Shown here one piece after another: positions 1 through 6,730 of a DNA stretch of 10,100 bases; the first letter of the stretch is position 1; each line of letters opens with the position of its first letter. The translations under genes and the position numbers were made by a program. Source of the DNA: Bordetella parapertussis (lineage in GTDB: Bacteria; Pseudomonadota; Gammaproteobacteria; Burkholderiales; Burkholderiaceae_B); the NCBI GenBank assembly GCA_945862495.1, contig CAMAYM010000093.1:1-10100 (forward strand), in the 5' to 3' direction. The notes under the pieces were generated by a model. The model did no database searches. It saw nothing but the letters and a program-made list of their open reading frames with translations, and was not told the origin of the DNA.

Positions 1-105
1 AAACTGCCGCGCGAATCGAGTTCGACCGGACCGCGCACGCGAACCCGTCGTCGTAAGCGCAGCCCCAGCGCAGGCGTCCAGCAATCGTCGTCTGACCCGA
101 GTTAG
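1..105 (+). CDS. pcnB: Probable poly(A) polymerase PcnB, C-terminal end only (partial)
   Basis: Frame 1 is open from the first base and ends at TAG 103-105, giving 34 residues of a C-terminal tail. The tail is rich in Arg, Lys, Pro and Ser, with the basic run RTRTRRRKR at residues 12-20 of the fragment. No catalytic domain is in the window. The call rests on two points: PcnB proteins of betaproteobacteria end in a low-complexity basic tail of this kind, and pcnB lies directly upstream of folK in many proteobacteria, as it does here with an 11-bp gap. PcnB adds poly(A) to RNA 3' ends and so marks RNA for decay. Another protein with a basic tail cannot be excluded from so short a fragment. Confidence 0.6.
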   Translation, partial: KLPRESSSTGPRTRTRRRKRSPSAGVQQSSSDPS

Positions 106-116
106 GCCTGCCAAAA

Positions 117-596
117 ATGTCTGTGCGTGCATGGATCGGACTGGGTGCAAATCTAGGAGACGCGCGCGAGACGATCGAGCATGCGCTTAAGGCATTGCAA
201 GAGACACCAGGTGTTGAATCCTTGGTCGTTGCGCCACTCTATGGCAGCGATCCTGTCGATGCGCAGGGCCCGACTTTTATCAATACCGTCGCTCAGATTC
301 AAACGACTCTTGCGCCTTTGCCCTTGCTCGACGCATTGCAATCTATTGAACAGGCATACGGTCGTGAACGGCCGTATCGTAATGCGCCACGGACCTTGGA
401 TCTTGATTTACTCTTGTACGAAGGTGTCACACTGTTGACACCGAGACTGACACTCCCCCATCCGCGTATGCATGAAAGAGCTTTTGTCCTTCGGCCACTC
501 ATTGACCTGACGCCAGATCTCCTGCTCACGCAAGGCAGCCTACACGCGCTGCTTGCGCAATGCAGCGACCAGAAACTCTGGCGGCTGTCGCATTAG
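117..596 (+). CDS. folK: 2-amino-4-hydroxy-6-hydroxymethyldihydropteridine pyrophosphokinase (HPPK)
   Basis: This cytoplasmic folate-synthesis enzyme transfers pyrophosphate from ATP to 6-hydroxymethyl-7,8-dihydropterin, just before the FolP step. At 159 aa it has the usual length of a single-domain HPPK. The N-terminal strand and loop read WIGLGANLGD (residues 6-15). The family signature is PRTLDLDLLLYE (91-102), with D95 and D97 as the Mg-binding aspartates, R92, and then LPHPRMHER (113-121) carrying H115 and R121; these match E. coli numbering. The tryptophan at position 89 of the E. coli enzyme aligns with Asn (YRNAPR), which I regard as lineage variation rather than a defect. ATG 117 was chosen because the HPPK fold begins within a few residues of it; no strong Shine-Dalgarno sequence precedes it. 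It is probably co-transcribed with the gene upstream. The next gene points towards it. Confidence 0.95.
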   Translation: MSVRAWIGLGANLGDARETIEHALKALQETPGVESLVVAPLYGSDPVDAQGPTFINTVAQIQTTLAPLPLLDALQSIEQAYGRERPYRNAPRTLDLDLLLYEGVTLLTPRLTLPHPRMHERAFVLRPLIDLTPDLLLTQGSLHALLAQCSDQKLWRLSH

Positions 597-608
597 AACG
601 CTTGCGCT

Positions 609-1802
609 TTAAATCGCTTTGGCCGCCTCAAGCTTGGCGATGATCTCGTCGCTTACGCCCAAGGATTTAAGAATCGCGAGCGTGTGCTCACCAATAGCGG
701 GAATGGGATCCATCCGTGCGTCAAAAGCGCTACTCGTTGCAGGAGGAAGCAAGGCCGGCAACGCACCCACTGGGGTCTGTACCTCTGTCCAACGCTGTCG
801 CGCTTTGAGCTGCGGATGTGCCCACACATCTTTCATTTCATTGACGCGTGCATTGGCAATCTGTGCCTTTTCCAAGGCCTCGATGACTTCATCGATCGTC
901 ATCCTAGCAAACGCATCCACAATCAAACCCCGCAAGCCATCGCGGTTTGCAACGCGCTTGGACGTTGAGTCATAGCGTGGATCTTTCGCCAGAGCAGGCT
1001 GATTCAACACTTTTTCACAAAAGATCTGCCATTCGCGCTCGTTTTGCAGACCCAGCATCACGTTGCTACCATCTCCCACGGGAAAAGGACCGTACGGGTA
1101 AATCGTTGCATGTGCAGCGCCAGCGCGTGGCGGTGGTGACTGTCCCTCAAAGGCGTAATAGAGCGGAAAACTCATCCACTCCACCATGCTCTCGAGCATC
1201 GATACATCAAGATGACTGCCCAAACCAGTTTTGTGACGCAGCAACAAGGCATTCAAAATACTGGAGTACGCATACGAACCTGCAGCGATATCGGCAATCG
1301 AACAGCCTGCTTTTGCAGGCGCATCGGGCGAGCCTGTCACAGAAATAAAGCCGCTTTCACTTTGAATCAGCAAGTCATACGCTTTCTTGGTTTCGTAAGG
1401 ACCGCCCTCACCATACCCTGAGATGTCGCACACAATCAGTTTGGGAAAGCGTTCGTGCAAGGCCTCGAAAGATAAACCCATGCGCGCAGCAGCACCAGGT
1501 GCCAAGTTTTGAACGAGGACATCGGCTTCAGCCAGGAGTTCATTCAAAATTGGACCGGCATCCTCATGTTTGAGATCCAGGGTCAAACTTTCTTTGGAGC
1601 GATTGGTCCAAACAAAATGCGAAGCCATTCCGCGTGTGCGCTCATCGTACTTGCGCGCAAAATCGCCTACACCCGGACGTTCAACCTTAATCACGCGCGC
1701 GCCATTGTCCGCGAGTTGACGCGTACAAAACGGTGCAGCAATCGCGTGCTCAAGACTGACAACAGTGATCCCATCGAGTGGGCGTGGTCCAGCTTTTTTC
1801 AT
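609..1802 (-). CDS. CaiB/BaiF family (family III) CoA-transferase
   Basis: This 397-aa protein has the full length of a family III CoA-transferase. These cytoplasmic enzymes move CoA between an acyl-CoA and a free acid through an aspartyl-CoA thioester. The opening PLDGITVVSLEHAIAAPF (8-25) and the segment RVIKVERPGVGDFAR (36-50) are typical CoA-binding parts. D143 in AYDLLIQSESG fits the catalytic Asp, and SHLDVSMLESMV (196-207) is the usual mid-protein motif. It is the last gene of the minus-strand set: its ATG (1800-1802) overlaps the TGA of the dehydratase gene by 4 bp (ATGA), which points to translational coupling. A GAGG lies 8 bases before the start. The pairing with a mesaconyl-CoA-hydratase-like gene recalls the Chloroflexus pair of mesaconyl-CoA C1-C4 CoA-transferase and hydratase. 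That suggests a dicarboxylate substrate, but this is inference. The 3' end is 12 bp from the end of folK, convergent. Confidence 0.88.
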   Translation of the reverse strand: MKKAGPRPLDGITVVSLEHAIAAPFCTRQLADNGARVIKVERPGVGDFARKYDERTRGMASHFVWTNRSKESLTLDLKHEDAGPILNELLAEADVLVQNLAPGAAARMGLSFEALHERFPKLIVCDISGYGEGGPYETKKAYDLLIQSESGFISVTGSPDAPAKAGCSIADIAAGSYAYSSILNALLLRHKTGLGSHLDVSMLESMVEWMSFPLYYAFEGQSPPPRAGAAHATIYPYGPFPVGDGSNVMLGLQNEREWQIFCEKVLNQPALAKDPRYDSTSKRVANRDGLRGLIVDAFARMTIDEVIEALEKAQIANARVNEMKDVWAHPQLKARQRWTEVQTPVGALPALLPPATSSAFDARMDPIPAIGEHTLAILKSLGVSDEIIAKLEAAKAI

Positions 1803-2629
1803 ACTTCAAACCTCAGTTCTGCTTGATGCGCGAGCGTACCTTCTTGCTCGGCCCATAGTTTTGCTTCTCCCTGCGTCTCGATCAAACCGGCGACTGAAAA
1901 CGGTGTCGGCGCAATGAGAGGACGTAGACCGCGATAAGCCAGATGACGGACGTGCGCGGCAGGATTTGCACGGACGAAGGCCCGGCACATCAGCGTCGCA
2001 ATTAATGGACCATGAATCACAAGTCCAGGATACCCTTCAGTCTGCGTCACATAAGGGTGATCGTAATGAATACGGTGACTGTTAAACGTGACAGCAGAGT
2101 ATCTGAACAAGAGCACGGGACTTGGATCAACAGGCTCAATCCACTGCGCTGCCGGCGCAGGCTCACTACCTTGTAGTTTTGGAGGACTGGGCTCGCGATA
2201 AACAATATCCTGCTCCTCACTGATGACGAGCACGCCCTCTTGGACGATGTCATGCTTGACGGTCACAAACAGCAAAGAACCGGTTCGCCCTTGCTTTTCT
2301 TTGATCGCTAAGACCGTCGACGTTTTGTGGGCCTCAATGCCTACACGTAATCCTGCATTGAAAGAGACTCGGCCGCCTGCCCACATACGATTGCGATTAT
2401 CTGCGGGAGGCAAAAAGCTGCCTCGCGCGGGATGGCCATCAAGACCCGTCTGTGCAATAGGCACAGTCTCAAGGAAAAAAGCCCAATGCCAAAGGTGAGG
2501 CATCACTTCCCCGACTTGCGAGCAAGGTTCGCCTAAGGTTGCCGCAATACAGGCAGCATGACCTGGATCCATGCGGTCCACGACGGTTTGCGACTTACCG
2601 AGCCACGCATTTAAATCTGTCGTCGACAT
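1799..2629 (-). CDS. HTD2-like hot-dog acyl-CoA dehydratase/hydratase (mesaconyl-CoA hydratase-like)
   Basis: The 276-aa protein has the two-part layout of the FAS1-like dehydratase/HTD2 group. An N-terminal non-catalytic hot-dog half (about 1-150) contains the usual PHLWHWAFFLE (44-54), which begins like the family's short-chain-substrate members. A C-terminal half carries TFNSHRIHYDHPY (181-193) followed by EGYPGLVIHGPL (198-209). N183 and H188 have the five-residue spacing of the Asp/His pair of hydratase 2, with Asn in the Asp position, as I recall for HTD2-type proteins. Family members hydrate mesaconyl-C4-CoA or 3-methylfumaryl-CoA, or dehydrate 3-hydroxyacyl thioesters. AGGAAG at 2637-2642 (read on the minus strand) sits 7 bases before ATG 2629. 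The stop of the acyl-CoA dehydrogenase upstream is 17 bp away and the CoA-transferase downstream overlaps by 4 bp, so this is an operon gene. The substrate is not readable from the sequence. Confidence 0.85.
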   Translation of the reverse strand: MSTTDLNAWLGKSQTVVDRMDPGHAACIAATLGEPCSQVGEVMPHLWHWAFFLETVPIAQTGLDGHPARGSFLPPADNRNRMWAGGRVSFNAGLRVGIEAHKTSTVLAIKEKQGRTGSLLFVTVKHDIVQEGVLVISEEQDIVYREPSPPKLQGSEPAPAAQWIEPVDPSPVLLFRYSAVTFNSHRIHYDHPYVTQTEGYPGLVIHGPLIATLMCRAFVRANPAAHVRHLAYRGLRPLIAPTPFSVAGLIETQGEAKLWAEQEGTLAHQAELRFEV

Positions 2630-2646
2630 CTCATCACTTCCTTTCT

Positions 2647-3762
2647 TTAAGCATCAAGATCTTGCATGCGTTGCAAGTGATAATTGGTGTCACCCAACAG
2701 CAAGTCAAGATAGGTCAGGCGTTTGAAATAATCGCCAACCTCAAGTTCGTCTGTCACACCCATACCGCCATGAGACTGCACCGAAGCTTCGCCTACTAAA
2801 CGTGCAGCGGCAGCCACTTCAACTTTGGCCATGGATACAGTGCGGCTTCGCTTGTGTGCATCTGGCTCGCTAAGCGCGATCGCTGCAACATAGGTCATCG
2901 ACAAGCCCATTTCTGACTGGATCAGCATTTCTGCTAGACGATGCTGCAGCACCTGGAAGTTAGCCAACGGCTGTCCAAATTGCTTACGTGTTTTGAGATA
3001 TTGAATTGTGCTGTCCGTGAGATATGCCATCGCACCGCAAGCTTGAGCGCACAAGGCCACGATCCCGAAGTCTAGGGCCCGCGTGAGCGAGGCTTGGGCA
3101 AGCGCGCCTTTCGCAACCAGATTTTCAGCAGGCACAACGACACGTTCGAAGGTAACCGTCGCAGCACGTGAACCATCAAAGGTGGGGTAATCCGCGATCG
3201 ACACACCAGCCGAGCTTGTAGGAACAAGCAGTATGGCAGTTTCACCGTCAAGTACGACGGAGACCAGCAAAGCATTTGACCCGGCGGCATGCCAGACCAG
3301 GATTTTTTTACCATCCAACTGATAGCCACCCTGATGCGCAGAAGCGCGCGTGCTCAGGGGACGTTGGGCATCGCGCTCGCCTTCTTCTTGCCATGCCACT
3401 GCAAGAATAGCCTCGCCCTCTGCGTGCGCGGTCAACCATTGCTGTTTGAGCGCCTGATTATCACTCTGCGCAAGCAAGGTGACACCCATCACAGCGCTGG
3501 AGATTACCGGCTCACTCACCAAGCCGCGACCCAGCTCTTGATGCACTGCCAACATGGTGGCGGGTGTCTCACCAAAACCACCAAACTCCTCGGCTACGAA
3601 CAACCCACCTACGCCGAGCTCAACCAAACTATTCCATGCGGACACATCAAGTTTCCCGCTGACTTGACGCGCACGACGCTTGGGCCGCGTCCAGTTGTCT
3701 GCAATTAAACGGTGCAGACTGTCTGTCAACATCCGTTGCTCTTCTGAGTATGAAAAATCCAT
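2647..3762 (-). CDS. Acyl-CoA dehydrogenase, small subunit (PimD-like), probably non-catalytic partner
   Basis: This 371-aa protein has the acyl-CoA dehydrogenase (ACAD) fold: an N-terminal helical domain (MDFSYSEEQR, 1-10; VAEEFGGFGE, 56-65), a beta domain about 115-210, and a C-terminal helical domain with RKQFGQPLANFQ (259-270) and QSHGGMGVTDE (329-339). The beta domain lacks the usual acyl-binding motif, reading AWQEEGERDAQRP (123-135) where most ACADs have a (T/S)EPxxGSD-type stretch. The C-terminal position that holds YEGT with the base Glu in medium-chain enzymes reads LLGDTN (355-360). No other obvious base Glu is seen. It therefore resembles PimD and other small subunits of heteromeric ACADs, working with the large subunit next door. 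The frame is open up to 3924, but the ACAD N-terminus starts at ATG 3762, with TAGGA 7 bases upstream, 8 bp after the large-subunit stop. I reject the 54-residue extension. Confidence 0.87.
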   Translation of the reverse strand: MDFSYSEEQRMLTDSLHRLIADNWTRPKRRARQVSGKLDVSAWNSLVELGVGGLFVAEEFGGFGETPATMLAVHQELGRGLVSEPVISSAVMGVTLLAQSDNQALKQQWLTAHAEGEAILAVAWQEEGERDAQRPLSTRASAHQGGYQLDGKKILVWHAAGSNALLVSVVLDGETAILLVPTSSAGVSIADYPTFDGSRAATVTFERVVVPAENLVAKGALAQASLTRALDFGIVALCAQACGAMAYLTDSTIQYLKTRKQFGQPLANFQVLQHRLAEMLIQSEMGLSMTYVAAIALSEPDAHKRSRTVSMAKVEVAAAARLVGEASVQSHGGMGVTDELEVGDYFKRLTYLDLLLGDTNYHLQRMQDLDA

Positions 3763-3770
3763 GATGTATC

Positions 3771-4961
3771 CTAGACCCCGATAATTTGCTTGGCGATGAT
3801 GCCTTTCTGAACCTCGTTGGTTCCACCGTAAATGGCTGTCTTGCGCATGTCGAAATAGGCTGCCGCTGCAGCAGCCGAATATTCTGGACCTGGGCCATGA
3901 AACTCTGACTCCGCCAACATCCATTCTGGGTCATAGGGCAACGCATCTGAGCCCGCGACCTGCATCTGCAGTTTTGCGAGTTCCATCTGGAGCTCTGAAC
4001 CGCGAATTTTTAAAATAGAGGCTTTCGGTCCCGGATCAGATGACTCATCCGCCGCCACGCGCAAGACCATCATTTCAAGTGCCAAGACTTGCGCTTCGAC
4101 GCGATTGATACTGTCACGGACGCGGGAGTTCAGACTCAGTGATTCACCACTGGCCATCGTACGTTCAGCGAGTGACTTCAGAATCGCCAGCTCGCGATGG
4201 CAGTGGCCAATGCCAGCAATGCCGCTGCGCTCATGACCCAGCAAATACTTGGCATAGGTCCAGCCGTTGTTTTCTTCACCGACGAGATTCTCTAAAGGTG
4301 CCTCGACATTTTCAAGCCAGACCTCGTTGACCTCTGCACCACCGTCTAAGGTTTTGATGGGTCTCACCTGAACGCCTGGCTGGCGCATATCAATCAAGAT
4401 CATGGAAATGCCGCGCTGTGCCTTGGCGGTCGGGTCCGTGCGCGCCAGACAAAACATCCAGTCCGCGTAATGTGCCAACGTTGTCCACGTTTTCTGTCCG
4501 TTAATAATGTAACGGTCACCGACGCGTTCCGCACGGGTTTTGAGAGAGGCCAAATCAGAACCCGAGCCCGGCTCCGAATAACCCTGGCACCACCAGTCAT
4601 CCACATTGATGATGCGCGGAAGAAAGCGCTCCTTTTGTGCCTCAGAGCCGTATTTCATCAAGACAGGGCCGATCATGCTCAGGCCAAAAGGCAACAAGCG
4701 AGGCGCACCAGCTTTGAAACTCTCAATTTCAAAGATCATGCGCTGCACCGCATTCCAACCCGTACCGCCATATTCTTTTGGCCAACTCGGCGCGCCCCAG
4801 CCGTGCTCCGCAAGGATGCGATGCCAGCGCAAATAGTCATCGCGCTTGATGCGCTGATGGGCAAAAGACTTTGCACGCAAATCAGCGGGTAATTTAGCCA
4901 GTACAAATGTTCGCACCTCTTCACGAAAGGCGCGTTCTTCGGGGGTCCAAGTCAGATCCAT
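3771..4961 (-). CDS. Acyl-CoA dehydrogenase, large subunit (PimC-like), catalytic
   Basis: The 396-aa flavoprotein oxidises an acyl-CoA to a 2,3-enoyl-CoA, passing electrons to ETF (not in this window). Visible motifs are PKEYGGTGW (61-69), the acyl/FAD loop YSEPGSGSDLASLKT (128-142), the FAD-binding segment NGQKTWTTLAHYADW (154-168) and IYGGTNEVQKGIIAKQIIG (377-395). The canonical base Glu of YEGT is Gly here (IYGGT). E244 in LGHERSGIAG lies at the alternative base position used by isovaleryl-CoA dehydrogenase and by heteromeric ACADs, so I read E244 as the catalytic base. The length and both termini resemble PimC, the large subunit of pimeloyl-CoA dehydrogenase. The start at 4961 is supported by AGGAG 7 bases upstream (4969-4973). 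It is the first gene of the minus-strand operon and is transcribed from the divergent region. It ends 8 bp before the small subunit. Confidence 0.92.
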   Translation of the reverse strand: MDLTWTPEERAFREEVRTFVLAKLPADLRAKSFAHQRIKRDDYLRWHRILAEHGWGAPSWPKEYGGTGWNAVQRMIFEIESFKAGAPRLLPFGLSMIGPVLMKYGSEAQKERFLPRIINVDDWWCQGYSEPGSGSDLASLKTRAERVGDRYIINGQKTWTTLAHYADWMFCLARTDPTAKAQRGISMILIDMRQPGVQVRPIKTLDGGAEVNEVWLENVEAPLENLVGEENNGWTYAKYLLGHERSGIAGIGHCHRELAILKSLAERTMASGESLSLNSRVRDSINRVEAQVLALEMMVLRVAADESSDPGPKASILKIRGSELQMELAKLQMQVAGSDALPYDPEWMLAESEFHGPGPEYSAAAAAAYFDMRKTAIYGGTNEVQKGIIAKQIIGV

Positions 4962-4968
4962 GAGCGTT

Positions 4969-4973
4969 CTCCT
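4969..4973 (-). promoter_or_regulatory. Ribosome binding site of the large acyl-CoA dehydrogenase subunit
   Basis: On the minus strand this reads AGGAG, seven bases before ATG 4961. It is the clearest ribosome binding site on the minus strand and supports the annotated start of the first gene in that operon. Confidence 0.7.
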
Positions 4974-5179
4974 ATGAACAGTATCTTAACGCTCCCCCGC
5001 AGCGAATCCATCTGTCATTTTGGAAGTCCGCATTCCGCAAGTGCAAATCCCTCACAGCCTCCACGCACTCAAAATCGCCCTACAATCCAAAAAATATTCA
5101 AATTTAAGAGACACCCCCATACTAATGAAAACCCTAATACACGACGCCCTTGCGTCACACAAAGCTATCCGCCTCACAT

Positions 5180-5183
5180 GGAG
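5180..5183 (+). promoter_or_regulatory. Ribosome binding site deciding the start of the CoA-transferase A subunit
   Basis: GGAG ends five bases before ATG 5189. The other in-frame ATG at 5150 has no comparable site, and it would add 13 residues that do not belong to the family. This site therefore decides the start. Confidence 0.65.
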
Positions 5184-5188
5184 TCAGC

Positions 5189-5860
5189 ATGCTCGATAAA
5201 GTCAAAGCCTCCTTACAAGCCGCGATCGAACCGATTGGAGATGGTGCCGCCATCTTGGTGAGCGGCTTTGGTGATGCGGGCATCCCTTTTGAGCTCATGG
5301 GTGCCGTCATGGATAAAGGCATTCGCGAACTCACAATCATCAGCAACAATGCCGGCACCCACGAGACGGGGATCGCGGGCCTGATCAAAGCTGGCCGAGT
5401 ACGCAAAATAGTTTGTTCTCACCCTCGCCCTGCCAACTCAGATGTCTTTGCAAATGCCTACCGCGCAGGGCAAGTCGAGCTGGAGTGTATGCCGCAGGGT
5501 ACGCTCGCTGAGCGTTTACGTGCTGCGGGAGCAGGACTCGGTCCCTTTTTTACCCCAACGGGTTACGGCACACTGATTGCTGAAGGCAAAGAGCAACGCG
5601 TGATTGATGGCAAGGGCTACATCCTCGAGCAGCCCCTTTCGGCAGACTTCGCACTGATTCGTGCACACCTGGGTGACCGCTGGGGCAACCTCAACTACAG
5701 ATGGGCGGCACGCAATTTTGGACCCGTTATGTGTATGGCTGCCAAGCACACCATCGCGCAAGTCAATCGCATTGTGCCACTCGGTGAACTTGCTCCCGAA
5801 AATGTCATGACACCTGGTATATTTGTTCAATCTGTTGTTGCAATCGGAGGCGAGCGATGA
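5189..5860 (+). CDS. Family I (3-oxoacid type) CoA-transferase, subunit A
   Basis: This 223-aa protein is the alpha subunit of a PcaI/ScoA/AtoD-type heteromeric CoA-transferase, which activates a carboxylic acid by taking CoA from a donor such as succinyl-CoA. The glycine-rich CoA-binding loop reads SGFGDAGIPFEL (25-36). The region CMPQGTLAERLRAAGAG (100-116) followed by PFFTPTGYGT (119-128) and the segment YRWAARNFGP (170-179) are typical of the family. The start at 5189 is preferred over ATG 5150 because GGAG lies 5 bases before it and the family N-terminus begins with a short DKV-type segment. The stop overlaps the start of subunit B by 4 bp (5857-5860), so the two are translationally coupled. 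It is the first gene of the plus-strand set. The substrate cannot be named; 3-oxoadipate, acetoacetate or another short acid are all possible within this family. Confidence 0.92.
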   Translation: MLDKVKASLQAAIEPIGDGAAILVSGFGDAGIPFELMGAVMDKGIRELTIISNNAGTHETGIAGLIKAGRVRKIVCSHPRPANSDVFANAYRAGQVELECMPQGTLAERLRAAGAGLGPFFTPTGYGTLIAEGKEQRVIDGKGYILEQPLSADFALIRAHLGDRWGNLNYRWAARNFGPVMCMAAKHTIAQVNRIVPLGELAPENVMTPGIFVQSVVAIGGER

Positions 5861-6570
5861 GCACAGCCGCAGCCAGTTCATTTAAACCGCTTACGCGCGC
5901 GGAAATTTCCTATCTCGTCGCCCACGGCATCCCGGACGGTTCAGTGGTCAATCTTGGAATCGGTATGCCGACTCAAGTCGCGGACTACTTACCTAAAGAC
6001 CGCGAGATTTTGCTGCATAGCGAAAATGGCATTTTAGGTATGGGTGGCGCCGCGGTTGGTGAGGAAATCGATTTCGATCTCATTAACGCGAGCCGTACAC
6101 CCGTCACACTGCTGGCGGGTGCTTCGATTACCGAGCACACTGTGTCGTTTGCCATGATGCGCGGCGGTCACCTTGACTACTCCGTGCTAGGTGGCTTTCA
6201 AGTCGCGGCGAACGGTGACCTCGCGAATTGGATCACTTCCGGCCCAGATGCCATCGCCGCAATTGGTGGAGCGATGGATTTAGCGATCGGCGCCCGCAAT
6301 GTCATCGTCATGATGGAACATGTCGCCAAGGATCAAACCTCAAAACTGATGCAGCAATGCACCTATCCGTTGACAGGTGCAGGCGTGGTGGATCAGATCT
6401 ATACCGACCTCGCGATCATCGACGTTACTCCGAATGGGTTTGAGGTACGTGCCATCATCGAGGGTCTTTCGATGGAGGACTTGCAGAAAAAAACCGGCGC
6501 ACCGCTCAAGCCAAGCGCCAAGCTCTCAGTCATTCGCCGTGATGCGCAAGGCCACCCCACCTACGGGTAG
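5857..6570 (+). CDS. Family I (3-oxoacid type) CoA-transferase, subunit B
   Basis: This 237-aa beta subunit (PcaJ/ScoB/AtoA type) carries the active site. The loop NLGIGMPTQVADYL (32-45) precedes LLHSENGILGMG (52-63), in which E56 of the SENG motif is the glutamate that forms the enzyme-CoA thioester. The stretch GASITEHTVSFAMMRGGHLD (88-107) and the C-terminal part with IDVTPNGFEV are also family-typical. Because E56 is present, this is a true transferase and not an IpdAB-like ring-opening hydrolase, which lacks this Glu. The first 9 or so residues (MSTAAASSF) are a short variable lead. ATG 5857 overlaps the subunit A stop (ATGA), as expected for a 1:1 complex. The gene is followed by a 160-bp gap, so the Bug gene downstream may have its own control. 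Confidence 0.93.
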   Translation: MSTAAASSFKPLTRAEISYLVAHGIPDGSVVNLGIGMPTQVADYLPKDREILLHSENGILGMGGAAVGEEIDFDLINASRTPVTLLAGASITEHTVSFAMMRGGHLDYSVLGGFQVAANGDLANWITSGPDAIAAIGGAMDLAIGARNVIVMMEHVAKDQTSKLMQQCTYPLTGAGVVDQIYTDLAIIDVTPNGFEVRAIIEGLSMEDLQKKTGAPLKPSAKLSVIRRDAQGHPTYG

Positions 6571-6639
6571 TCATGAATAGCGGGCAAGACTGTTTCAGTG
6601 ACAATATAGGGACCAAGGACGGGTACACGTCCACCCATC

Positions 6640-6655
6640 TTAATCAGCTGATTAA
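6640..6655. repeat. Perfect 16-bp palindrome, candidate operator
   Basis: TTAATCAGCTGATTAA is its own reverse complement over all 16 bases, with no spacer, and lies 75 bp before the Bug start codon. Its size and symmetry suit a homodimeric regulator of the TetR, MarR or GntR kind. It lies in an AT-rich stretch, which raises the chance of a random match. No second copy was noticed in the window, in particular not in the divergent region. Confidence 0.4.
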
Positions 6656-6717
6656 AGCTGAGCGCGCTTAAATAATAAAGCCTTTAAAGAGTTTGGTACA
6701 AAAATTAACTAACAATA

Positions 6718-6725
6718 TTGAGGAG
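6718..6725 (+). promoter_or_regulatory. Strong ribosome binding site of the Bug gene
   Basis: TTGAGGAG ends five bases before ATG 6731. It is the strongest Shine-Dalgarno sequence in the window, in line with a periplasmic binding protein that is made in quantity. Confidence 0.7.
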
Positions 6726-6730
6726 ATACA

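Larger units (their letters stand above)
4962..5188. promoter_or_regulatory. Divergent intergenic region driving both catabolic gene sets
   Basis: This 227-bp stretch between two divergent start codons must hold promoters for both directions unless one set is driven from further away. It is AT-rich in the middle (about 5085-5107). For the plus strand a weak sigma-70-like pair is TTCAAA (5097-5102) and ACTAAT (5121-5126), with 18 bp between them. TACAAT at 5081-5086 is a second possible -10 without a matching -35. For the minus strand I found no convincing hexamer pair. An imperfect inverted repeat, TTGGAA at 5020-5025 and TTCCGCAA at 5033-5040, could be an operator half-site pair. No regulator gene is in the window. 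The regulatory role is inferred from geometry; the promoter elements are tentative. Confidence 0.5.
6571..6730. promoter_or_regulatory. Intergenic region ahead of the Bug receptor gene
   Basis: This 160-bp gap splits the plus-strand set into CoA-transferase genes and the Bug-SDR-hydratase-CoA-transferase genes. It becomes AT-rich from about 6635 onward. It contains a small hairpin-capable pair GGACG (6617-6621) and CGTCC (6628-6632), a perfect 16-bp palindrome (6640-6655), and two 8-bp palindromes, AGCGCGCT (6661-6668) and CTTTAAAG (6682-6689). No T-run follows any of these, so I do not call an intrinsic terminator. No convincing -35/-10 pair was found. It plausibly holds a second promoter or a control site, which is inference. 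Confidence 0.4.

Noticed and set aside
947..1348. 133-residue plus-strand open frame inside the CaiB/BaiF gene
   Set aside because: It lies antisense to a gene with clear motifs and has a low-complexity, non-protein-like sequence.
3289..3708. 139-residue plus-strand open frame opposite the small acyl-CoA dehydrogenase subunit
   Set aside because: Antisense shadow of a well-supported gene; no recognisable motif and no ribosome binding site seen.
3763..3924. N-terminal extension of 54 residues on the small acyl-CoA dehydrogenase subunit
   Set aside because: It overlaps the end of the large subunit gene, has no family similarity, and ATG 3762 with TAGGA upstream gives the expected ACAD N-terminus.
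4470..4892. 140-residue plus-strand open frame opposite the large acyl-CoA dehydrogenase subunit
   Set aside because: Antisense shadow of a gene with full ACAD motifs.
5150..5188. Earlier in-frame start of the CoA-transferase A subunit
   Set aside because: The 13 extra residues do not fit the family, and the GGAG at 5180-5183 fits ATG 5189.
4974..5261. 95-residue plus-strand open frame across the divergent region
   Set aside because: It runs into the CoA-transferase gene in another frame, is rich in Pro, Ser and Asn without motif, and has no plausible ribosome binding site.
5189..6570. Reading of the CoA-transferase pair as IpdAB-type steroid ring hydrolase
   Set aside because: IpdAB-type proteins lack the catalytic Glu, while the SENG motif with E56 is intact here.
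6617..6632. GGACG/CGTCC hairpin after the CoA-transferase B gene as an intrinsic terminator
   Set aside because: The stem is only 5 bp and no T-run follows.
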